64,000 nt of DNA. It comes from an uncultured Clostridia bacterium (GTDB taxonomy: Bacteria > Bacillota > Clostridia > Christensenellales > Borkfalkiaceae). The stretch is taken from the NCBI GenBank assembly GCA_947624965.1, contig CANQMN010000011.1, positions 1 through 64,000 of the forward strand, in the 5' to 3' direction. Shown here in pieces: positions 26,023 to 33,739 of this stretch. Under the pieces are notes generated by a model. The model saw nothing but the letters and a program-made list of their open reading frames with translations, made no database searches and was not told where the DNA came from. Every line of letters begins with the position of its first letter. Position 1 is the first letter of the stretch. The position numbers and the translations under genes were made by a program.

Positions 26023-26921
26023 CCGAACATCTGAATTATACTTACAACCCGCACTCTCCCTTCGCGACGCAGGCGTTGAAGGACGTTTCGCTCACGATAG
26101 AGGAAGGGGAGTTTTTCGGGATAATCGGGCACACGGGTAGCGGAAAATCCACGTTTGTCCAACATCTCAACGGGTTGCTCCGCCTGCCCTCTGCGCGCAA
26201 GCGGCGCAAAAAAAAGGCGCGCGGGGGAAAGCTCCCCGAAACGGTCCTCCGCGTGGGGGACTTCGACCTCGCCGATAAAAAGACGGATCTCCGCCTTCTC
26301 CGCAAGAAGGTGGGCATGGTCTTTCAATATCCCGAATACCAGCTCTTCGCCGAGACCGTCGCGGAGGACGTCGCGTTCGGCTTGAAAAATTTCGAGAAAG
26401 GGCTCACCGACGAACAGGTCGCGCTCGCCGTGAAAGCGGCGCTCGAAATCGTGGGGCTGGACTACGAGGCGGTGAAGGACGCTTCGCCCTTCGACCTCTC
26501 GGGCGGACAGAAGCGGCGCGTCGCCATCGCGGGCGTCGTCGTTACTCGTCCCGAAGTCCTCGTTTTAGACGAGCCCGCCGCGGGGCTCGACCCGCTCGGC
26601 AAGCGCGAACTCATGGAGCTACTGCACCGTCTGCACGAACAGTGGTGCAAGACGGTCGTCATCGTCTCCCACGATATGGACGAGATCGCCGAAAATTGCA
26701 CGCGGGCGGCTGTCTTTTCGGAGGGGGAGATCAAATATGTGCTCCCGCCGCGCGAACTGTTTTCGCACACGGAGGAGTTGCGCGCGCTCGGGCTGGACGT
26801 CCCGCTCACCGCAAAGCTCTGTCTCGCTTTGAAGGCGCGGGGCGTGGACGTTGCGTGCGACTATACGACGGAGGGCTTCGTGCGCGGCGTGCTCGCGCTC
26901 CGCAAAGGGGGGAAACCGTGA
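26010..26921 (+). CDS. ecfA2: ECF transporter ATPase A2
   Basis: A 303-aa ABC ATPase that pairs with EcfA1. Walker A GHTGSGKST, Q loop VFQYPEYQ (the Y-P-E-Y-Q form is typical of EcfA2), signature LSGGQKRR and Walker B VLVLDEPAAGLDP are intact. A basic, lysine-rich insert (about residues 62-78) separates Walker A from the Q loop and is longer than usual. The start at ATG 26010 lies within ecfA1, and its stop overlaps the GTG start of ecfT by four bases. Confidence 0.95.
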   Translation: MRIVAEHLNYTYNPHSPFATQALKDVSLTIEEGEFFGIIGHTGSGKSTFVQHLNGLLRLPSARKRRKKKARGGKLPETVLRVGDFDLADKKTDLRLLRKKVGMVFQYPEYQLFAETVAEDVAFGLKNFEKGLTDEQVALAVKAALEIVGLDYEAVKDASPFDLSGGQKRRVAIAGVVVTRPEVLVLDEPAAGLDPLGKRELMELLHRLHEQWCKTVVIVSHDMDEIAENCTRAAVFSEGEIKYVLPPRELFSHTEELRALGLDVPLTAKLCLALKARGVDVACDYTTEGFVRGVLALRKGGKP

Positions 26922-27754
26922 AGGACGTCTCGTTCGGGCAGTACTATCCCGTGGACTCCTTCGTCCACAAGCTGGATCCCCGCCTGAAAATCCTCTTTCT
27001 CATCGCGTTCATCGTGGCGATCTTCGTCGCGTCGAACTTCTATGGGCTTGCGGCGTGCGCCTTCGTGCTGCTGCTCGCGATCGTCTTTTCCCGCGTTCCC
27101 GTACGGAAAATTTTCCGCGCCGTGCGCGGCGTGCTCTTTCTCATCGTATTCACGGCGGCGCTGAATATTCTGTTCCACAGCGGCGAGGAAACTTACTGGG
27201 CGGGTCCCGCCGTCTACTGGGAGTGGGGGATCTTTTCGGTAACGCAGGAGGGCATTATGTTCTCCCTGTTCCTCATCACGCGCCTCGTCCTGCTCATCGT
27301 CTGTTCCTCCATGCTCACCTATACGACGACGCCCGTCTCGCTGACGGACGGCATCGAGAGCCTGCTCACCCCCTTGAAGTGGGTGCGTTTCCCCGTTCAC
27401 GTGCTCGCGCTCGTGATGAGCATCGCGCTCCGCTTCATTCCCATTCTCATGGACGAGACGGAACGCATCAAGAACGCGCAAAAGGCGCGCGGGGCGGATT
27501 TCGATTCGGGGAACCCGTTCAAGCGCATCCGCGCCATCGTGCCCATTCTCATCCCGCTCCTTCTCTCGGCGTTCCGCCGCGCGGACGAGCTCGGCGACGC
27601 GATGGACGCGCGCTGTTATTCTTCGGGCAACCGCAAGCGCATCAAATATAAAAAACTTCGCTTTTCGTGGCGGGATCTCATCGGGTTTTTGCTTGGTGCC
27701 GCGCTCATCGCGGGCGTTGTCCTGCTCCGCATCTATCTGGGGGCGCCGCTGTGA
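26918..27754 (+). CDS. ecfT: ECF transporter transmembrane subunit T
   Basis: A 278-aa membrane protein that couples the two ATPases to S components. The N-terminus FGQYYPVDSFVHKLDPRLKI is the family signature. Several membrane spans follow, and the two coupling-helix motifs appear as AQKARGADF and DAMDARCYS (Ala-Arg-Gly type). It starts with GTG inside the stop of ecfA2 (GTGA) and ends in the same kind of overlap with truA, so the four genes are translationally coupled. Confidence 0.94.
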   Translation: MKDVSFGQYYPVDSFVHKLDPRLKILFLIAFIVAIFVASNFYGLAACAFVLLLAIVFSRVPVRKIFRAVRGVLFLIVFTAALNILFHSGEETYWAGPAVYWEWGIFSVTQEGIMFSLFLITRLVLLIVCSSMLTYTTTPVSLTDGIESLLTPLKWVRFPVHVLALVMSIALRFIPILMDETERIKNAQKARGADFDSGNPFKRIRAIVPILIPLLLSAFRRADELGDAMDARCYSSGNRKRIKYKKLRFSWRDLIGFLLGAALIAGVVLLRIYLGAPL

Positions 27755-28518
27755 GATACGTATTTACGGTGCAGTACGACGGCACGGATTTTTCTGGCTA
27801 TCAGAAGCAGAAGGACCGCCGTACGGTGCAGGGGGAATTGGAAAAAGCCGCGCAGAATGTGTTCGGCGCGCCCGTGCGCGTCTGCGCGAGCGGGCGGACG
27901 GACGCGGGCGTCCACGCGGTGGGGCAGGTGTGCCATGCGGACGGGGAGACGAACACCCCCGCGGAAAAGCTCGCCGCGCGTTTCAACGCCGCGCTCCCGC
28001 CCGACGTGCGCATCGTAAAGAGCGCCGCCGCGCCCGCGGGGTTCGATTGCACGCGCTCCGTGCGGCGCAAGACGTATGTCTACGCCGCCTACTTCGCGCC
28101 GACAGTATTGCCGCTCCTCGAACGATATGCCGTGCGGCTGGCGGAGAAACCCTCCCTCGCGCGCATGCGGGAGGGGGCGCGCCTCCTCGAAGGGGAGCAC
28201 GATTTCAAAGCGTTTTCCGCGACGGGATCCTCCGCCAAGACTTCGGTGCGGACGATCTATTCCTTGGAGGTCTCCGCGCACACGCTCCTGATGGGGGAGC
28301 TCTTTGAAATACGGGTAACGGGAAACGGCTTTCTGTACAATATGGTGCGCATTCTTGCGGGCGAACTTGTTTCGATCGGGCTCGGAAAGGGTATGAATGG
28401 CATAGAGGGCGCATTTCGGACGGGGGAGCGGTCGCTCCTTGCCAAGACGATGCCCGCAAAGGGACTGCGCCTCGAAAAAGTGGAGTATGACGCGCCGATT
28501 TTCGGCGAGGAGGAATAA
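27751..28518 (+). CDS. truA: tRNA pseudouridine synthase A
   Basis: A 255-aa enzyme that makes pseudouridine at positions 38-40 of the tRNA anticodon arm. The N-terminal YVFTVQYDGTDFSGYQ and the catalytic Asp in ASGRTDAGVHA are clear, as is the later GNGFLYNMVR. It starts with GTG overlapping the ecfT stop and ends directly against the ATG of the next gene. Placement after ecfT is widespread in Bacillota. Confidence 0.96.
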   Translation: MRYVFTVQYDGTDFSGYQKQKDRRTVQGELEKAAQNVFGAPVRVCASGRTDAGVHAVGQVCHADGETNTPAEKLAARFNAALPPDVRIVKSAAAPAGFDCTRSVRRKTYVYAAYFAPTVLPLLERYAVRLAEKPSLARMREGARLLEGEHDFKAFSATGSSAKTSVRTIYSLEVSAHTLLMGELFEIRVTGNGFLYNMVRILAGELVSIGLGKGMNGIEGAFRTGERSLLAKTMPAKGLRLEKVEYDAPIFGEEE

Positions 28519-29370
28519 ATGGAATTTTTTGAACTGACTTCGATCCCGCAGACGATCTATCAAGTCTTTTACGGCGGGATCACCATGACTCAGCTTTGGA
28601 TCAGTCTGGGCGTGGCGGGCGGACTCATGCTCGTCTGCCTGCTCTTCGGCGGGCTCGGGCTCATGACGATGGCGAAGAAAGCGGGGGTAAAGCACGGCTG
28701 GCTCGGCTTTTTGCCCTTCGCCTGCACCTATTTTGCGGGGAAACTCGCGGGGGAGACGACCTTTTTCGGCTCCAAAATGAAGCGCGCGGGGCTGTACGCC
28801 ATGCTCGCGGAGATCTTCTGCGTCGTGGGGAACGTGTTCGTCCTCGTGCTCTCCGTCTATCTCTCCCGTCCCGAATTTTATGAATACGGGGTAGACGAGC
28901 TCGGGGAATATTCCCGCTTCGCGGCGGAACTCGTTCCCGAGGGCATGCGCTGGACGGTGAATTGCTCGCTCGCGATGGAAATTATCACCTATCTTGCGGG
29001 CTTCGTGCAGTTGTTCTTGTTCTGCATCCTCTACAACGCGCTCTTCCGCAAGTACTACGCGCGCAGTCCCTTCCTCATGACCTTCCTCTGCGCCGTCCTT
29101 CCCCTGCGCGGGTTTGTGCTCTTCGCGGTCCGCAACAATACGCCCGTGGATTACGATGCGCTCATGCGCAGGCGCATGGAGGAGATCCGCCGCCAACAGC
29201 AGCAGTACGGACAGTACGGACAATACGGACCGTACGGCGGCGCGCCCAATCCCCCCGCGGGCGGCGCGCAGAACGGCGGGGAGCCCTTCGGCGATTTCCC
29301 GGACGCCAACAAGGACGGTCAAACGGGGGGCGGCGACGCCAAAAACGACAGCCCGTTCGACGATTTTTAG
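28519..29370 (+). CDS. Membrane protein of unknown function with Tyr/Gln/Gly-rich tail
   Basis: A 283-aa protein with about five membrane spans in its first 210 residues (for example LWISLGVAGGLMLVCLLFGG and ITYLAGFVQLFLFCILY). The C-terminal 70 residues are soluble and low in complexity: QQQQYGQYGQYGPYGG, then Pro/Gly/Asn-rich and acidic. It starts immediately after the truA stop (TAAATG) with GAGGAGG in the truA 3' end, so it is part of the ecf operon. I do not recognise the family. It is not an obvious ECF S component, because S components have six spans and lack such a tail. Confidence 0.7.
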   Translation: MEFFELTSIPQTIYQVFYGGITMTQLWISLGVAGGLMLVCLLFGGLGLMTMAKKAGVKHGWLGFLPFACTYFAGKLAGETTFFGSKMKRAGLYAMLAEIFCVVGNVFVLVLSVYLSRPEFYEYGVDELGEYSRFAAELVPEGMRWTVNCSLAMEIITYLAGFVQLFLFCILYNALFRKYYARSPFLMTFLCAVLPLRGFVLFAVRNNTPVDYDALMRRRMEEIRRQQQQYGQYGQYGPYGGAPNPPAGGAQNGGEPFGDFPDANKDGQTGGGDAKNDSPFDDF

Positions 29371-29379
29371 AAAAAAAGG

Positions 29380-29404
29380 TCTCCGCGCAAGCGGAGATTT
29401 TTTT
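29380..29404 (+). terminator. Terminator of the ecf-truA operon
   Basis: A 7-bp stem (29380-29386 with 29391-29397, loop GCAA) preceded by A and followed by seven T. Confidence 0.88.
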
Positions 29405-29412
29405 GAAATCGT

Positions 29413-29441
29413 TTTACAAACGGCGCGCGGCTTGTTATAAT
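29413..29441 (+). promoter_or_regulatory. Promoter of mnmE
   Basis: TTTACA (29413-29418), 17-bp spacer, TATAAT (29436-29441). Confidence 0.75.
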
Positions 29442-29511
29442 GGTATAAACGAAGATTATAAAACCGCGCGTTTTCGCGCAAATACAATCGATACGCTTAT
29501 AGAGGAGAGCC

Positions 29512-30792
29512 ATGCAACTGATTTCTGCGATCGCGACGGCGCAGGGGCGGGGCGGCGTCGCCGTCGTCCGCATGAGCGGCGAAGGCGCGCTCGGCGTCGC
29601 GAAGAAGATGTTTTCCCGCAAGGGAGAATTTACGCCGAACAGGATGTACGCGGGGGAGATCGACGGCGGAAGGCTGCGCGATTTCGGCTACTGCGTCTAT
29701 TTCCGCGCGCCCCGCTCGTTCACGGGGGAGGACTGCGTCGAATTTCACTGCCACGGGGGGACGGAGCTGGCGCGCGCCGTGCTCGAACAGACGGTCGCGC
29801 TCGGCGCGCGGCTCGCCGAGCGCGGCGAATTTACGCGGCGCGCCTTTCTCAACGGAAAGCTCTCCCTCTCCGCCGCGGAGGGGCTCGCGGACATGATCAA
29901 CGCGCAGTCCGCGGCGCAGGCGCGGGCGGGGTACACCCTCTACGGCGAGGCGCTCACGCGGGCGTGCGCGCCGCATCGGGCGGCGCTGCTCGAATGTCTC
30001 GCGGGCATCGACGCCGCGCTCGATTATCCCGAGGAGGACCTCGCGCGGGAGACGGCGTTCGACGTCGCCGAAAAGCTCCGCGGCGTGCGCGACGGGCTCG
30101 CCGCGCTCGCGGGGCAGTACCGCGCGGGGCGGAAGATCAAAGCGGGCGTCAACGTCGCGATCTGCGGCAAGCCGAACGCGGGCAAGAGTTCCCTCCTCAA
30201 CGCACTGCTCGGCTATGAAAGGGCGATCGTCTCGGACGTCGCGGGGACGACGCGCGACCTCGTGGAGGGGACGTTGGAACTCGGCGGCGTGCTGTTCCGC
30301 TTTACGGATACGGCGGGCATGCGGGAGAGCGCGGACGCGATCGAACGGGAGGGCGTGCGCCGCGCGGAGAACGCCATGAAGGCGGCGGACGTCGTCGTGT
30401 GGCTCAAAGAGGAGGAAGCTCCGCCCGCGGCGGAAGTCCCGCTCATTCTCGTCGGCGCGAAATGCGACGTCGTGCGGCGGGAGGGGTGCGACGTGCTCGT
30501 CTCCGCCCGCACGGGCGAGGGCTTGGAGGCGCTCAAACGGCTCGTCTACGAGCGCGGGTTCGGCGCAGAGAACGACGGGGCGTATCTGCTCGAAGCGCGG
30601 CACTACGAGGCGCTCGCGGAGAGCGCGGCGGCGGCGGCGCGCGCGGTGCGTGCGGCGGAGAGCGGGCTTGTCCCCGAGCTCGTCGCCGAGGAAGTGCGCG
30701 CGGCATGGAGCGCGCTCGGCACGGTGAGCGGCGAAACGGCGTCCGAAGAGATCGTAACGGAGATCTTTTCCAAATTCTGCGTCGGGAAATAG
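29512..30792 (+). CDS. mnmE: tRNA uridine-5-carboxymethylaminomethyl modification GTPase
   Basis: A 426-aa MnmE (TrmE) protein that, with MnmG, modifies the wobble uridine of several tRNAs. The N-terminal folate-binding part contains RAPRSFTGEDCVEFHCHGG. The G domain has GKPNAGKSS (G1), the switch region GTTRD and DTAGMRE (G3). The C-terminal CxGK motif appears as FCVGK at the very end and marks an intact protein. MnmG is not in the window. The next gene, a LysR regulator, starts 16 bp downstream on the same strand. Confidence 0.96.
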   Translation: MQLISAIATAQGRGGVAVVRMSGEGALGVAKKMFSRKGEFTPNRMYAGEIDGGRLRDFGYCVYFRAPRSFTGEDCVEFHCHGGTELARAVLEQTVALGARLAERGEFTRRAFLNGKLSLSAAEGLADMINAQSAAQARAGYTLYGEALTRACAPHRAALLECLAGIDAALDYPEEDLARETAFDVAEKLRGVRDGLAALAGQYRAGRKIKAGVNVAICGKPNAGKSSLLNALLGYERAIVSDVAGTTRDLVEGTLELGGVLFRFTDTAGMRESADAIEREGVRRAENAMKAADVVVWLKEEEAPPAAEVPLILVGAKCDVVRREGCDVLVSARTGEGLEALKRLVYERGFGAENDGAYLLEARHYEALAESAAAAARAVRAAESGLVPELVAEEVRAAWSALGTVSGETASEEIVTEIFSKFCVGK

Positions 30793-30808
30793 GCGCGCGG
30801 AGGGAACG

Positions 30809-31696
30809 ATGGTCAATCTCGAACTGTACAGGGTCTTTTATACGGTCGCGAGGTGCGGAAGCCTCACAAAGGCGGCGGAGGAGCTCTATATCTCCCAGCC
30901 CGCCGTCTCGCAGGCGATCCGCCAGCTCGAAAACCAGCTCGGGACCCAGCTATTCAACCGAAAGCACAGGGGGATGGAACTCACCGCGCAGGGCGGCGAA
31001 CTCATCTTCCGCGACGTGGAGCGCGCGCTCCAACTGCTCGGCGGGGCGGAGGACAGGCTCTCCGAACTGCGTTGCAGTGCGACGGGCACGCTCCGCATCG
31101 GCGCCTCGGAGACGATCTTCCAGTATCTTCTCTCCGAAAAGATCGTGGAGTATCACAAGCTGTATCCGCAGGTGAAGATCGAGCTCATCACCGACGTCTC
31201 GCCCGAGATCATCGGGATGCTCAAAACGGACCGTTGCGACGTCGGCTTTCTCAATCTTCCCATCGGGAAGGAGGAGGGCATCGTGCTCGCCGAGAATATC
31301 CGCCTTCTCCACGACGTGTTCGTCGCGGGCGAGGCGTTCTCCGAACTGCGGGAAAGGAAGCTCTCCGTCTGGGAACTGCGGAACTATCCGCTCCTGCTCA
31401 TGCAGCCGCACACCGTCGCGCGCGCCGCATTCGATCACTTCGCGGAGAGCCTCGGCGTAAAATTTTCGCCCGCGATCGAGGTGGACAGCTGGGGATTTAT
31501 GAAACAGCTCGTCGCGGACGGCATGGGCGTCGGGTGCCTGCCGCGGGAGTACGCGCTTCACAAGCTCGCGGACGGGCGGCTGTTCGAGCTGGACGTCTCG
31601 CCCGCTTTACCCGTGCGCTCGGTCGGGCTCGCGCTCCCGCAAAATCCGAGCATGTCGTTTGCGCTCCGCGCGTTCGTCGCGCTCTTCCGCAAATAG
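30809..31696 (+). CDS. LysR-family transcriptional regulator
   Basis: A 295-aa regulator. The N-terminal winged helix-turn-helix (about 1-60) reads LYRVFYTVARCGSLTKAAEEL then YISQPAVSQAIRQLE. The C-terminal periplasmic-binding-like effector domain (about 90-295) is complete (GTLRIGASETIF...). It lies 16 bp after mnmE and may be cotranscribed, and it converges with a GT2 gene only 7 bp away. LysR proteins often control a divergent neighbour; none exists here, so the target is unknown. Confidence 0.92.
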   Translation: MVNLELYRVFYTVARCGSLTKAAEELYISQPAVSQAIRQLENQLGTQLFNRKHRGMELTAQGGELIFRDVERALQLLGGAEDRLSELRCSATGTLRIGASETIFQYLLSEKIVEYHKLYPQVKIELITDVSPEIIGMLKTDRCDVGFLNLPIGKEEGIVLAENIRLLHDVFVAGEAFSELRERKLSVWELRNYPLLLMQPHTVARAAFDHFAESLGVKFSPAIEVDSWGFMKQLVADGMGVGCLPREYALHKLADGRLFELDVSPALPVRSVGLALPQNPSMSFALRAFVALFRK

Positions 31697-31702
31697 GGGA
31701 GC

Positions 31703-32773
31703 TCACAGCGCGCCGCGCCCGCGGAAGAAGGAGCGGTTGAAGCGGACGGAAGGGTGATCGGGCGCGAGCTCTTCCGCACGCCTGTGCGCGCGCAGGGCGC
31801 CCGCCTCGTCCCCGAGCGCAAAATAACAGCAGGTGAGTTCGAGCAGGGGCGTCAACGTGCGGCAGAGCGGCTCGTCGAAGTCGCCCTCCTCGACGTGGGA
31901 GACGCACCGCATCGCGCTCTCGTACCAAAACGCCGCTTCGGCGTATTTTTTTTGCGCCTTGAAGCGCGCGCCCGCCTCGCAACACACCGAGGCGCGCGGC
32001 GGTCCGTAGAGAAAACTGCGGAAGAGCGCGGCGAGCGAGCCCTCGCCGTCCCCCTGCGCGAGGCGGCAGCGGGAAAAAATTTTACACGCCTCTATTTTGT
32101 TCACATACCAGCCGTCCCCGTCCAAAAACTCCCCGAGCACGGCGACCGCCTCCGCATACAGGCGGTGGTAATAGAGTTCCCGCCCGTAATAGAACAGATC
32201 GCGCGGGGAGAGCGCGCCTTCCTCGGCGATCTGTCTGCGGTAGATGTCGAGGTTGCGCGCGCCGCGTTCCTTCTCGCTCCCGAGATGGCGGACGTGCAGG
32301 GGGAAGGAACAGATCTTGCCGCACGGGACAACGCATTCGTGCACCCGCCCCGCAAAGCGGAATCCCGCCTCTCTCCGGAAGAGCCGCTCGCGGAGGTAGG
32401 AATAGACGGCGTTCCCCGCGCCGTCGAAGGCAACGTCGTAGGGACAGCGCACCATATCGGGCAGATCGCGCGCGAGCATTTCCCGCAGCGCGGAAAAGTC
32501 GCCCTCGGCGGGACAGAGAACGTCGTCCGCGTCCAGCCAGAGAAGGTAGTCGCCCGTCGCCTTTCCGAGGGAGAAGTTGCGGGCGGCGGAGAAGTCGTCC
32601 CGCCAGGCAAAGTCGTAGACGAGGGGCGTGTACGCGCGGGCGATCTCCTTCGTCGCATCTTCGGAGCCCGTGTCCGCTATCACGATCTCGTCCGCCAGTT
32701 CCTTCGCGCTGTCGAGACAGCGTTTCAGCGTCGCTTCCTCGTCCTTTACGATCATACACAGGGAAATCTTCAT
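31703..32773 (-). CDS. Family 2 glycosyltransferase with C-terminal helical (TPR-like) region
   Basis: A 356-aa GT-A fold enzyme. The N-terminus SLCMIVKDEEATLKRCL is the motif of the SunS/TPR-linked GT2 subgroup. DTGSEDAT and LWLDADD, with the metal-binding DxD, follow at about residues 35-80. The C-terminal half is helical with TPR-like repeats (DLFYYGRELYYHRLYAEA, then KKYAEAAFWYESA). Such enzymes glycosylate peptides or build cell-surface glycans; the acceptor is unknown. It is convergent with the LysR gene and divergent from the collagen-like gene, whose repeat Thr residues would be possible acceptors; that link is speculation. Confidence 0.85.
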   Translation of the reverse strand: MKISLCMIVKDEEATLKRCLDSAKELADEIVIADTGSEDATKEIARAYTPLVYDFAWRDDFSAARNFSLGKATGDYLLWLDADDVLCPAEGDFSALREMLARDLPDMVRCPYDVAFDGAGNAVYSYLRERLFRREAGFRFAGRVHECVVPCGKICSFPLHVRHLGSEKERGARNLDIYRRQIAEEGALSPRDLFYYGRELYYHRLYAEAVAVLGEFLDGDGWYVNKIEACKIFSRCRLAQGDGEGSLAALFRSFLYGPPRASVCCEAGARFKAQKKYAEAAFWYESAMRCVSHVEEGDFDEPLCRTLTPLLELTCCYFALGDEAGALRAHRRAEELAPDHPSVRFNRSFFRGRGAL

Positions 32774-32841
32774 CGCGCAATCACCTCTTTTTCTCTGTCA
32801 GGATATGATGAAATAGGGCGATATGTTTCCAAGGAGGAACG

Positions 32842-32869
32842 CCCTCCCGCGCGGAAACGTGCGGGAGGG
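32842..32869 (+). promoter_or_regulatory. Hairpin in the leader of the collagen-like gene
   Basis: A 9-bp perfect GC-rich stem (32842-32850 with 32861-32869) followed by CGCCTTTT, between an upstream AAGGAGG and the AGGAGG that serves the gene. It could be an attenuator or an mRNA-stabilising leader structure. Confidence 0.4.
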
Positions 32870-32895
32870 ACGCCTTTTCATGAGGAGGAAACACC

Positions 32896-33291
32896 ATGAC
32901 AATCAATCAACGCTGCTGTGTGTGCGGGTGCAACCCGTGCAGGTGCGGCGGCTATTTCGGACAGCGCGGCGCGACGGGCGCCACGGGCGCCACGGGCGCC
33001 ACGGGACCGGCGGGTCCCGCAACCGTTACCGTAGGGCAGACGATCACGTCGGAGCCGGGTACGGCGGCATCCGTTACGCAGACGGGCGGGGAGAACGCGA
33101 TCCTCACCTTCACCATCCCCCGCGGCGCGACGGGCGCAACGGGTGCAACGGGTGCGACGGGTCCGCAGGGCGTGCAGGGCATCCAGGGCGTGCAGGGACC
33201 GCAAGGTCCGCAGGGCGCGCAGGGGATCGCAGGTCCCGTCGGCGCGACGGGCGCGACCGGCGCCACGGGAGCAACGGAACAAGTGCTTTAA
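32896..33291 (+). CDS. Short collagen-like repeat protein
   Basis: A 131-aa protein with a Cys-rich head (CCVCGCNPCRCGGYFG, residues 7-22), a first Gly-x-y block (GATGATGATGATGPAGPA), a non-repeat insert of about 33 residues (TVGQTITSEP... to LTFTIPRG), and a second block of about 45 residues with GATGATG and GPQGVQGIQG repeats. Ala-Thr triplets resemble BclA-type surface collagens of spore formers, where Thr is glycosylated. There is no signal peptide. The usual C-terminal globular domain is missing and the protein stops just after the last triplet, so it may be truncated or a coat-type filament protein. It has a strong AGGAGG site and a clear terminator. Confidence 0.75.
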   Translation: MTINQRCCVCGCNPCRCGGYFGQRGATGATGATGATGPAGPATVTVGQTITSEPGTAASVTQTGGENAILTFTIPRGATGATGATGATGPQGVQGIQGVQGPQGPQGAQGIAGPVGATGATGATGATEQVL

Positions 33292-33327
33292 GGGAAAAAT
33301 TAGAAGCGGGAAGTTGTAGTGAAATAG

Positions 33328-33356
33328 TCCGTGAAGCAACCTTCACGGATTTTTTT
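33328..33356 (+). terminator. Terminator after the collagen-like gene
   Basis: TCCGTGAA (33328-33335) pairs with TTCACGGA (33342-33349), followed by seven T. Confidence 0.9.
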
Positions 33357-33427
33357 GCAACATTATTATCCGAATGAACGCAGAACCCCGGCAATTTGTA
33401 ATGTTTGCCGAGTTATCGTCTTGACTC

Positions 33428-33456
33428 TTGCTTTTCTTATTAAGATATGCTATAAT
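33428..33456 (+). promoter_or_regulatory. Candidate promoter of the plus-strand RyR/TIR operon
   Basis: TTGCTT (33428-33433), 17-bp spacer, TATAAT (33451-33456). It is the best promoter upstream of the operon but lies 284 bp before the first start codon. Confidence 0.6.
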
Positions 33457-33739
33457 AAAATTATCATAGACGTTTCAAGAGAGACTGTCGAGCGCGCAAT
33501 CAAATTGTTAAAACAACGGCTATATTGAGCGCGTCCTTATTGTACAAGACGGGACAATGGAGAGCTTTATAGAACGAAAAATCGCGCGACACCTTTTTCT
33601 TGGGGAGAAAACATATAAGAAACTTTCGTTCTGCCTCTTTTTTGCGAAGCGAATCTTACTGAAAACTACAAAAAGAACTCGATAAAGCGATTCTTGGGCA
33701 CCACGAACATAACACAACATTTACCAAAGGAGATATCAA
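33457..33739 (+). other. AT-rich leader of the RyR/TIR operon
   Basis: About 280 bp without a recognised gene. It contains a 42-codon ORF (33557-33685, with a poor ribosome site), two copies of GAGCGCG (near 33490 and 33528) and the palindrome TTGTACAA near 33539. It could be a long 5' leader or the scar of an insertion. The last bases supply the AAAGGAGAT ribosome site of the first operon gene. Confidence 0.4.

Noticed and set aside
32896..33291. The GAC/GGC-rich triplet repeats as a CRISPR array or structural DNA repeat
   Set aside because: The repeats are codons for Gly-Ala-Thr triplets in one open frame, with no unique spacers. No CRISPR array or cas gene was seen anywhere in the window.
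33557..33685. 42-codon ORF in the leader of the RyR/TIR operon
   Set aside because: No good ribosome site and no recognisable pattern. It is mentioned only as a property of the leader.
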